Below are positions 1 to 4,953 of a stretch of DNA of 11,457 nt, piece by piece. A program made the translations under genes and the position numbers. Every line of letters starts with the position of its first letter. Positions within the stretch are counted from its first letter, which is position 1. Source of the DNA: Acidimicrobiales bacterium (GTDB lineage: Bacteria; Actinomycetota; Acidimicrobiia; Acidimicrobiales; RAAP-2); NCBI GenBank assembly GCA_017883105.1, contig JADGOF010000042.1, positions 1 through 11,457 of the forward strand, read 5' to 3'. The notes below the pieces were generated by a model. That model was not told the origin of the DNA. It did no database searches and was given only the letters and a program-made list of their open reading frames with translations.

Positions 1-864
1 GGGGACCTTGGTCTCCACCACACAGAACGCGAGCAGCAGCACCACGCCCGCCACCAGCGCCGTGATCACATACGGGCTGGTCCACCCCATGGTGTGGTGC
101 CGGTAGGGCTCGATGCCGTAGGTGATGCCGACCATGACGAGGATGAGCCCGAGGGCGAAGGTGATATTCCCCGGCCAGTCGATGCGGGCGGGTCGGCGCT
201 CGCTGGTCTCCCGGAGCTTGAGGTAACCGAAGATGGTGGCGAACAGCCCGATGGGGACCGACACCAGAAAGATGAGCCGCCAGTTGACGGGCGCCAGCAG
301 GCCGCCCAGGACCAGGCCGATGAACGCCCCACTGAACGCGGCGGCCTGGTTCACTCCGAGCGCCATCCCCCGCTGATCGTGGGGGAAGACATCGGTGAGG
401 ATGGCCGACGAGTTGGCCATCAGCATGGCCGCCCCCACCCCCTGGAAGATACGCATGACGATCAACCAGACCCCGGCCGCATGACCAGTCATCCAGGTGA
501 TGCTCAAGAGCAACGAGAACACGGTGAACACAGCGAAGCCGAGGTTGTAGGTTCGCACCCGACCGTAGATGTCGCCCATGCGCCCGAGGCTGACGACCAG
601 CACGCTGGTGGTCACCAGAAACCCGAGGATCATCCACAACAGGTAGAAGGTATTGCCCGGCTGCAGGGGATCGAGGCCGATCCCCCGGAAGATGTCCGGC
701 AGGGCGATCAGCACGATCGAGCTGTCGATGGTGGCCATCAGCATGCCCAGCGTGGAGATGAACAGCGCCACCCACTTGTAGTTGGCCGGGATGGCCGCCG
801 ACGGTCCGGCTTCGTCCGGTTGAGCAGCCGGGGCCGAGGGTTGCAGGCGTTGGAGCACGGCCAT
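1..864 (-). CDS. DHA2-family MFS drug exporter, N-terminal part (runs off the left edge)
   Basis: Inner-membrane major facilitator of the 14-helix drug:proton antiporter group (EmrB/QacA-like), which exports drugs or other toxic compounds. The first 288 codons are present; the 3' end lies outside the window. After a roughly 28-residue soluble N-terminus, hydrophobic helices follow at once. MATIDSSIVLIALP (residues 43-56) is the family motif near the end of helix 1. GRMGDIYGRVRTYN (94-107) is the loop 2-3 motif A with its Asp. RIFQGVGAAML (138-148) is motif B, and GVNQAAAFSGAFIGLVLGG (170-188) is the antiporter motif C region. The ATG at 864 is preceded by GGTGAG as a weak ribosome site. An IS1595-family element ends 45 bp upstream, so the native promoter region has probably been displaced. 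The frame is open throughout. The substrate cannot be read from sequence. Confidence 0.93.
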   Translation of the reverse strand, partial: MAVLQRLQPSAPAAQPDEAGPSAAIPANYKWVALFISTLGMLMATIDSSIVLIALPDIFRGIGLDPLQPGNTFYLLWMILGFLVTTSVLVVSLGRMGDIYGRVRTYNLGFAVFTVFSLLLSITWMTGHAAGVWLIVMRIFQGVGAAMLMANSSAILTDVFPHDQRGMALGVNQAAAFSGAFIGLVLGGLLAPVNWRLIFLVSVPIGLFATIFGYLKLRETSERRPARIDWPGNITFALGLILVMVGITYGIEPYRHHTMGWTSPYVITALVAGVVLLLAFCVVETKVP

Positions 865-909
865 GACTCACCCATCGATTGAAGTACTTGACCTTACGGA
901 AACTTATCT

Positions 910-931
910 GGCGATTATATACTTGACAAAC
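910..931 (+). repeat. Left terminal inverted repeat of the IS1595-family element
   Basis: A 22-bp end that begins GGCGATTATATACTTGAC. It is the inverse of 3641-3662 with a single difference at position 8 (A here, G in the other end). It contains TTGACA at 923-928, which serves as the -35 box of the transposase promoter. On the opposite strand it holds a perfect TATAAT (919-914) facing the exporter gene. Confidence 0.88.
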
Positions 932-951
932 TAACCTCAGAGGCGCATAAT
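923..951 (+). promoter_or_regulatory. Transposase promoter, -35 box inside the left inverted repeat, leaderless start
   Basis: TTGACA at 923-928, a 17-bp spacer, and CATAAT at 946-951. The ATG of the transposase begins 7 bases after the end of the -10 box (6 bases between), so the transcript should start at or next to the start codon. There is no Shine-Dalgarno sequence. The -35 box lies within the terminal repeat, so transposase binding to its end could repress its own expression; that last point is inference. Confidence 0.75.
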
Positions 952-957
952 TGATTT

Positions 958-2004
958 ATGGCCCAGCCGATGTCGCTTGCAACAGTCGCTAGCAAGTTCT
1001 CTAACGAGTCGGCGGCTTGGGAGTACGTCGAAGAACTGCGTTGGAACGGTACCCCGGAATGCCCCCGTTGTGGCTCGCAGGATGTGTTCTACATGGCTCC
1101 CCGGACTGACGAACTGCGTACGACCAGGACAGGCATGAAGTCATTCCGGCGCGTCTGGCGGTGTCGTGGCTGCAAGAAGCAATTCTCCGTGTTGATCGGC
1201 ACCATCTTTGAGGGAACGAAGATCCCCCTCAGCAAGTGGCTCATGGCCATCTATCTTATGTCCGCTGGGAAGAACGGTGTTGCAGCTCTTGAACTGCAGC
1301 GGGATCTCGGGATCACCTACAAGAGCGCATGGTTCATGGTCCACCGCATTCGTGAGGCCATGGCTAACATCGGTTCGACCAAGATGTTCGGAACGATCAT
1401 TGCTGACGAAACATGGGTCGGCGGTAAGCCTGCCAACAAGCATGGGAGAAGCAAGAAGTCGGAGATCCTGAGCAGTTCAGAGGGGAAGCGGGTCTATAAG
1501 AAGACGGACAAGACGCCCGTACTGACGGTCATCAATCCCGATACCGATGTGGCACGGTCGACCGTTGTGGTGGATACAACAGGCAAGACCCTCCGTAAGG
1601 TCATCGCAGATCAGGTGGATATGGCCGCGAGCGATCTCATGACGGACGAATCCACGTCCTACAAGTCATTCTCTTCCGAGTGGGCATCGCACCAGTCGGT
1701 CAATCACTCCAGGGGTGAATATGTTCGCGACGGTGTGAGTACGAACAAGGCAGAGGGGTTCTTCTCACAGATGAAGCGATCCATCGACGGTACGCACCAC
1801 GGAGTGAGTCCTGAGCATTTGGGACGGTACGCCAACGAATTCGACTTCCGGTACGGTCATCGCAAGATCTCGGATGGCGAGCGTGCCTCGGCCATGGTCG
1901 CCCGCGCCGAGGGCGCTTCAATCAGCTACCGGATGTTGATTTCCCGTGGTCCTGTTGCGATGGGGACTCGTCCTCGCCCCGTAGGTCGGCCGGGTCCACG
2001 CTAA
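958..2004 (+). CDS. IS1595-family transposase (ISXO2-like DDE domain with zinc ribbon)
   Basis: Transposase of 348 residues that cuts and joins the ends of the surrounding element. The N-terminus holds a zinc ribbon with CPRC at 35-38 and CRGC at 69-72. A helix-turn-helix-like stretch follows (about 88-135, including GITYKSAWFMVHRIREAM). The catalytic core is IS1595-like: ADETWVGGK gives the first acid D150, DLMTDES gives D230, and NKAEGFFSQMKR gives E266 with K273 seven residues on, the D-D-E-K arrangement shared with IS1. The typical ISXO2 ending HLGRYANEFDFRYGHR is at 287-302. The C-terminal tail is Pro/Arg-rich (TRPRPVGRPGPR), which looks unusual for the family. The start is fixed by a leaderless promoter directly upstream. 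All recognisable motifs are intact, so the enzyme may be active. Confidence 0.93.
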   Translation: MAQPMSLATVASKFSNESAAWEYVEELRWNGTPECPRCGSQDVFYMAPRTDELRTTRTGMKSFRRVWRCRGCKKQFSVLIGTIFEGTKIPLSKWLMAIYLMSAGKNGVAALELQRDLGITYKSAWFMVHRIREAMANIGSTKMFGTIIADETWVGGKPANKHGRSKKSEILSSSEGKRVYKKTDKTPVLTVINPDTDVARSTVVVDTTGKTLRKVIADQVDMAASDLMTDESTSYKSFSSEWASHQSVNHSRGEYVRDGVSTNKAEGFFSQMKRSIDGTHHGVSPEHLGRYANEFDFRYGHRKISDGERASAMVARAEGASISYRMLISRGPVAMGTRPRPVGRPGPR

Positions 2005-2083
2005 GCAGAGCCTTTACGGCTTCCTCGAATTCGAGGGGGATACTCACGGGCTTGGCGGCATTGCCGCGGGCGGGAGTGGTCAC
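1922..2083 (-). CDS. Small hypothetical protein (53 residues) antisense to the transposase 3' end
   Basis: A short minus-strand ORF whose tail overlaps the last 83 bases of the transposase. Starting at the GTG at 2083 it gives MTTPARGNAAKPVSIPLEFE, followed by EAVKALLSVDPADLRGEDES and a polar tail. The core pattern PLEFEEAVKALLSVDP resembles small actinobacterial proteins with a P-L-x-F-E-E-A-x-x-x-L-L core that I recall being common near transposases; this is recognition from memory, not a search. GGAGA lies just before the GTG, and TAGACT sits 7 bases upstream of it, which would allow a leaderless transcript. A TTG at 2104 would add 7 residues. No function is known to me. It could be a chance ORF, but its sequence looks protein-like rather than like an antisense shadow. 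Confidence 0.5.
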   Translation of the reverse strand: MTTPARGNAAKPVSIPLEFEEAVKALLSVDPADLRGEDESPSQQDHGKSTSGS

Positions 2084-2133
2084 TCTCCGTAGTCTACAGC
2101 GCAAGCGAAAACCAGAGGGGTTACCTTTGCGGC

Positions 2134-2664
2134 ATGCTTCTCGGCGGAGTACAGCAGATTTGGGGCGTGGACTGGGCGGCGTGGCTCTTGGCGATTGCCA
2201 CGGCCGTTGTCGCCCTAGGCATCGTGTTCGCGATAATCGGAGTCAGCGAGACTCGCAAGAACCGCCATGGCGAAATAGCCGTGGAGTTCGCGCGCCGGTG
2301 GAGCGAACCGCACCTTGTGGAGTCACGCAAGCTGGCCAAAGGGCTGACGGCTAAGCAGATCAAGAAGAAGTACTTCCGACTGAAGGACTCAGACCACCCT
2401 GACTACTACGTGATGCAACGCCTCCCTGCGTTTTTTGAGGACATCGCGACCCTCGAGGAATATGACTTCTTGGATCTCGAATGGATCGATTCACTCTTCA
2501 GAACGGTCGCAATCCAACGTTGGGAAGCATGGGAGAAGACGGTTAAGCGGTTGCAAGAAACCGACCCGGACGCGTACATCTATTGGGAACGCCTGATAAA
2601 GAAGTTGCACCACCCGCCTAAGCGCCGGTGGCGCTTCTGGCGCTGGCGAATCAGGATGACTTAA
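2134..2664 (+). CDS. DUF4760-like membrane-anchored hypothetical protein (transposon passenger)
   Basis: A 176-residue protein with one strong N-terminal membrane helix (about residues 14-37, WAAWLLAIATAVVALGIVFA onward). A charged cytoplasmic part follows, containing RLPAFFEDIATLEEYDFLDL (an amphipathic helix pair), IDSLFRTVAIQRWEAWEKTV, and a very basic, tryptophan-rich tail (PPKRRWRFWRWRIRMT). The pattern of one membrane helix followed by FFE-x-x-A-x-L helices resembles DUF4760 proteins, often found beside mobile elements; the role is unknown. The start ATG has AGAGGGG 13 bases upstream, too far for a normal ribosome site. TACCTT (2122-2127) ends 6 bases before the ATG, so a leaderless start is possible, although no clear -35 box is present. 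It lies 129 bp after the transposase inside the same element, so it is a passenger. The basic tail suggests nucleic-acid or membrane-surface contact; that is inference. Confidence 0.75.
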   Translation: MLLGGVQQIWGVDWAAWLLAIATAVVALGIVFAIIGVSETRKNRHGEIAVEFARRWSEPHLVESRKLAKGLTAKQIKKKYFRLKDSDHPDYYVMQRLPAFFEDIATLEEYDFLDLEWIDSLFRTVAIQRWEAWEKTVKRLQETDPDAYIYWERLIKKLHHPPKRRWRFWRWRIRMT

Positions 2665-2798
2665 CCGTCGTCGTCTCTGCCGTACATTCTCTTCCTCCCT
2701 TCAAGGGCTGCATACCGCACCCCAAGCAATCCGCTCTTCATCCACTATAACCCCGTGGGCCACCAGAAATGCCCGACGCTGACCGTTTCTCGACGCTT

Positions 2799-2848
2799 TG
2801 GGCGCTGACCAGCGCGACTGTCTGATTGCTGGCGCTGGTCAGCGCCCA
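2799..2848 (+). terminator. Perfect 17-bp inverted repeat, probable plus-strand terminator
   Basis: Arms at 2799-2815 and 2832-2848 are perfect complements (left arm TGGGCGCTGACCAGCGC) around a 16-base loop, and TTTT follows at 2850-2853. Placed 135 bp after the DUF4760-like gene, this fits a rho-independent terminator for that transcript. Each arm is itself a palindrome (GCGCTG-AC-CAGCGC), which is not needed for a terminator and could also mean a protein-binding or recombination site. Confidence 0.5.
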
Positions 2849-2874
2849 CTTTTCAGATCCACCAAATTGGTGGC

Positions 2875-2904
2875 TTGACCTGGCAATTCGCGGCATGGTA
2901 CTCT
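2875..2904 (+). promoter_or_regulatory. Promoter-like sequence for the hairpin-rich RNA in the transposon
   Basis: TTGACC at 2875-2880, an 18-bp spacer, and TACTCT at 2899-2904. Transcription would begin near 2911, exactly at the first base of a perfect 10-bp stem. A perfect dyad, CCACCAAATTGGTGG (2859-2873), ends two bases upstream of the -35 box and could be an operator. No protein-coding gene follows on this strand. Confidence 0.5.
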
Positions 2905-2910
2905 AATTAA

Positions 2911-3035
2911 CAAGAAGCGGCAACGGGGTCCTATCCCGTCACCGCTTCTTGCGCCTCTGGTATGGACCGAGGACCGGCTCAAAGAGTCCGGCTCACTCAC
3001 CATTGGCAATCTGATGGGGTGGCCACCCCATCAGA
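2911..3035 (+). ncRNA. Candidate structured RNA inside the transposon
   Basis: Starting at the predicted transcription start, four hairpins follow in series. The first is a 10-bp stem CAAGAAGCGG / CCGCTTCTTG (2911-2920 with 2942-2951) that continues, across a symmetric CA/CA internal loop, into ACGGG / CCCGT. The second is CCTC-T-GGT / ACC-GAGG (2954-2972). The third is a weaker stem around CTC-AAA-GAG (about 2974-2990). The fourth is a perfect 26-bp palindrome (3010-3035), 18 bp before the convergent gene's stop codon. No ORF in this stretch looks real. It could be a small RNA of the element, an attenuator without its gene, or a set of bidirectional terminators. I do not recognise any known RNA family. 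The 3' end is not defined: there is no T-run after the palindrome. Confidence 0.4.
3010..3035. repeat. Perfect 26-bp palindrome
   Basis: The half-site TCTGATGGGGTGG is followed directly by its exact complement with no spacer. It lies 18 bp beyond the stop codon of the minus-strand passenger gene and at the end of the hairpin series on the plus strand. It could end transcription in either direction or bind a dimeric protein. There is no flanking T-run. Confidence 0.7.
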
Positions 3036-3052
3036 AACCTGTGTGCGACGCC

Positions 3053-3496
3053 TTACTGAAGCGTCCCCTGTCCCTTGTAGACACCACTGGCATTGCCCGG
3101 CGACGTCGCAGCGCGACCTCGATGAGCGTTGCTCACGATCGCAGTACCCGGGACGCTCACGTCGATCACCAACATTCCGTCTTCCATATTGGCTTGGTAC
3201 CTGCGAGCGACCTCAGTGTTGATCCGGTTGTAATCCGTAAAGGTTGTGGCCGTGATGATCCATGACGATCCAGATTTGCCTAATGGGCGCATTTTGTAGG
3301 CGTGTTCGGCGGTTAGATCACAGGACGTGATGCCGATACGACGGGTTTCGTCGTCAAACCAGAGTTCGACTGCATCCGGTGATCCGAGGACGCGATGTGC
3401 GGCTGCGTTCATGCCAATGTTGCCGCGCCGCTGGATGGTCACGGCTGGGGCCTTGGCCAGTGTGGACATCGATCTTGCGTACTTGGTGAACGCCAT
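3053..3496 (-). CDS. Conserved hypothetical protein, 147 residues (transposon passenger)
   Basis: The N-terminal part (KAPAVTIQRRGNIGMNAAAH, about 16-35) followed by RVLGSPDAVELWFDDETRRI matches a pattern I remember from many actinobacterial hypothetical proteins: a short basic start, an 'IQRRG-x-I-x-x-N-x-A-A-H' strand-helix unit, an acidic strand, then HAYKMRPLG, WIITATTFTDYNRINTEVAR and RYQANMEDGMLVIDV. The repeated short strands suggest a small beta-rich fold, perhaps AbrB-like, but that is inference. A roughly 33-residue tail after IDVSVPG (from about residue 115) looks extra compared with what I recall. The ATG at 3496 has no ribosome site, but a good promoter places the transcript start on it. 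It is convergent with the candidate RNA. No function is known to me. Confidence 0.75.
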   Translation of the reverse strand: MAFTKYARSMSTLAKAPAVTIQRRGNIGMNAAAHRVLGSPDAVELWFDDETRRIGITSCDLTAEHAYKMRPLGKSGSSWIITATTFTDYNRINTEVARRYQANMEDGMLVIDVSVPGTAIVSNAHRGRAATSPGNASGVYKGQGTLQ

Positions 3497-3502
3497 GAGA
3501 TA

Positions 3503-3531
3503 AAGCTACCGGGTCGTTGGACGCTAATCAA
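3503..3531 (-). promoter_or_regulatory. Leaderless promoter of the minus-strand passenger gene
   Basis: Read on the minus strand: TTGATT (3531-3526), a 17-bp spacer, TAGCTT (3508-3503), then six bases and the ATG at 3496. The spacing matches the transposase promoter, where six bases also separate the -10 box from ATG. There is no Shine-Dalgarno sequence. Both genes therefore look leaderless. Confidence 0.6.
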
Positions 3532-3640
3532 GCATGGGGCCGGCAAATTCTCGGGACGTGTCAAGATTTGGCCAGTTTGTCCATGGTTGTCACGATCTGT
3601 CACATCTAAAACTAGATCGATCTGAATCCCCGGCCTTGTG

Positions 3641-3662
3641 GTTTGTCAAGTATACAATCGCC
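3641..3662 (-). repeat. Right terminal inverted repeat of the IS1595-family element
   Basis: Read on the minus strand it starts GGCGATTGTATACTTGAC and matches the left end at 21 of 22 bases. It too contains an inward TTGACA, but no good -10 box follows at 17 bp (TTCAGA). Confidence 0.88.
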
Positions 3663-3721
3663 CGTTAATCACCGGTGGCCCGGAACGCGGTCGAATCCCG
3701 ACGTTCCCGTAGGATCACGTG

Positions 3722-4135
3722 ATGGGAAGAAACCTGGTCAGGTGGGCCGTCGTCGCGGCGTCCGGCCTGGTCACGCTGGCCGGATGCGGTTCGCCACCCT
3801 CCGGTTCGGGCCCGTCCATTACCACACCGTCTGCCTCACTCACTTCGTACTGCGCCTCCGTGAAGCGGGCCGCCGAGACCTTCCCCAACAGTGGCGTGGC
3901 CGACCCGGGCCTCACCCGATTGCTGGCCTTCAGCACCGCGTTGAACCTGGTCGTCCCGCATGCGCCCGCGGGCCAGCGGACCTTTTGGCTGGCCGAGTCG
4001 GGCGCAGTTGCCGCCGCCGCCCAGGGTGGGGCGCCCTCACTGACCCAGGTGGCCGGTGCACAAGGCGGTATCGCCGGCGTGATCAAAGAAGTGAAGGCCG
4101 ACTGCCACCTCGATATCCGCTCGTGGACCGCCTGA
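3722..4135 (+). CDS. Small hypothetical lipoprotein
   Basis: A secreted, lipid-anchored protein of 137 residues. The N-terminus has basic residues (GRNLVRW), a hydrophobic core (AVVAASGLVT) and the lipobox LAGC, with the modified Cys at residue 22. A Ser/Pro/Gly linker (GSPPSGSGPSITTPSAS) leads to the mature domain. There, SYCASVKRAAETFPNS and a late Cys in KADCHLDIRSW could form a disulfide. The all-helical small-domain look is common among actinobacterial lipoproteins of unknown function. The start is chosen at ATG 3722, which has AGGA seven bases upstream; a GTG directly before it at 3719 is the alternative. The gene begins 59 bp past the transposon end, so its native upstream region may have been altered by the insertion. 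It is convergent with the DUF2493 remnant. Confidence 0.8.
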   Translation: MGRNLVRWAVVAASGLVTLAGCGSPPSGSGPSITTPSASLTSYCASVKRAAETFPNSGVADPGLTRLLAFSTALNLVVPHAPAGQRTFWLAESGAVAAAAQGGAPSLTQVAGAQGGIAGVIKEVKADCHLDIRSWTA

Positions 4136-4189
4136 TCGCCCCGTTGGCCGGCTGACCACCGCCGGTCGCAACCTGCTCCGGCCGGCCGG

Positions 4190-4644
4190 TCACTGCTCGT
4201 CGGGAGTGTCGAAGAGCGGCATCTGCATACCGGGGTCGGGCTGCGGGTCGGCGATCCGGTACGGCACGGTAGGCCCTCGGTGACCAGGTAGTTGGTGACA
4301 TCGTCGACCCGTGCCCGTCGCAGCAGATCACGGGCGCGCCGGCTGGCCCGGAGGTCGTCGTGGAAGACCACCACCAGATCAGGACGCTGCACCTCGAACA
4401 TGACCTGGTTGGCGATAAGGAAAGCATCCTTGCCGTACGTGCCCCATGCCGGTGCGAACTGTTGGTGCTCCACTGTCCCCGCGTGCCTGGTCGCCCACTT
4501 CCTCACGATGGCGTCCACGCCGGACAGTCCACCCTCGACCACGGTCATGGGGCGGTTGTCCTCATCCCAGGCGTTGGCCATCCGATCGAGATGCCCCTCG
4601 ACGAGTCCGACCTTGCGGTAGACAAGAGCACCGCCGATCACCAC
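4190..4644 (-). pseudogene. DUF2493 (SLOG-fold) gene with a one-base frameshift
   Basis: The protein reads VVIGGALVYRKVGLVEGHLD, then MTVVEGGLSGVDAIVRKWAT, then APAWGTYGKDAFLIANQVMF and RPDLVVVFHDDLRASRRARD. This is the DUF2493 / YspA-like branch of the SLOG Rossmann-like superfamily, thought to bind nucleotide-derived ligands. The usual GGAR is GGAL here, and the usual GG-A/S-G-x-D loop is GGLSGVD. The frame is lost in YLVTEG-LPCRT near 4272-4275. Adding one base (GGGCC to GGGCCC) restores a normal ending, TEGPTVPYRIADPQPDPGMQ then MPLFDTPDEQ and TGA at 4190. The start is uncertain: no ATG is in frame, and GTG 4644 is the nearest option. With a missing start, a changed motif and a frameshift it is probably decayed, though a sequencing error could explain the indel. 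Confidence 0.72.
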
Positions 4645-4918
4645 TCGGGTTCGCCCGCGTCGGCCTTTGGTTTCGGCGGACGGTGCACCGGGAGGGGTGC
4701 TGGCGAGATGCCGTGAGAACCTGCGGGAGCCACGGTGTCGGTCAGCCCCGGCCACAGTCGGCTGGCCACCCGAGCGTCCCCGCCGCCCCGGGCCGCTCTG
4801 TCCAACGATGCTTCTGCCCACGCCGATTTCTCCCGCCTGCGTCTGCACATCCGCCTGTACCGCCCATGCCCGCTTCCCCTATTCAACAACACTCCGGACG
4901 GAGACTCCCGCCATCGGG

Positions 4919-4945
4919 TGGCACATCCGGGCCGTGCGCGGCGTC
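4919..4945 (+). promoter_or_regulatory. ECF41-type promoter (TGGCACA-N16-CGTC) of the oxidoreductase-sigma operon
   Basis: TGGCACA at 4919-4925 and CGTC at 4942-4945 are separated by exactly 16 bases. The reported ECF41 target motif is TGTCACA-N16-CGTC, so only one base differs. CGTC ends eight bases before the ATG at 4954, so the mRNA would be leaderless or nearly so. The sigma factor encoded by the second gene of this operon is of the ECF41 type, which predicts that it activates its own operon. Confidence 0.7.
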
Positions 4946-4953
4946 ATACAGGT

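Larger units (their letters stand above)
910..3662. mobile_element. IS1595-family (ISXO2-like) transposon with passenger genes
   Basis: A 2753-bp element bounded by 22-bp terminal inverted repeats that match at 21 of 22 positions (910-931 and 3641-3662). Both ends begin GGCGATT and end in ACTTGACAAAC, reading inward. It contains an IS1595-type DDE transposase on the plus strand, a small minus-strand ORF overlapping the transposase end, a DUF4760-like membrane protein, a hairpin-rich non-coding stretch and a minus-strand conserved hypothetical gene. Base composition is visibly less GC-rich than the flanking host genes. IS1595-family members with passenger genes are known, so the arrangement is plausible as one unit. 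I see no convincing 8-bp target duplication: the left flank is ACTTATCT and the right flank is CGTTAATC. The insertion may be old, or may have suffered a rearrangement at one end. Confidence 0.85.

Noticed and set aside
94..882. 262-residue plus-strand ORF
   Set aside because: It is the antisense shadow of the MFS exporter; its His/Asp/Gln/Gly-rich composition is typical of reverse-frame reading of GC-rich genes, while the minus strand shows clear transporter motifs.
867..895. GTCAAGTA...CAATCG before the exporter, resembling the transposon end
   Set aside because: The likeness is short (14 bases with a one-base gap in the middle) and in the host flank; it may be chance or an old operator with core AAGTACTT. 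It is not strong enough to call another transposon end.
2023..2036. 14-bp palindrome CCTCGAATTCGAGG just after the transposase stop
   Set aside because: It falls inside the small antisense ORF (the PLEFEEA codons) and has no T-run, so codon content explains it well enough.
3715..4848. 377-residue minus-strand ORF as one protein
   Set aside because: Only about 4275-4644 resembles a protein family. The N-terminal part is low-complexity read-in, and the C-terminal part is out of frame and antisense to the small lipoprotein.
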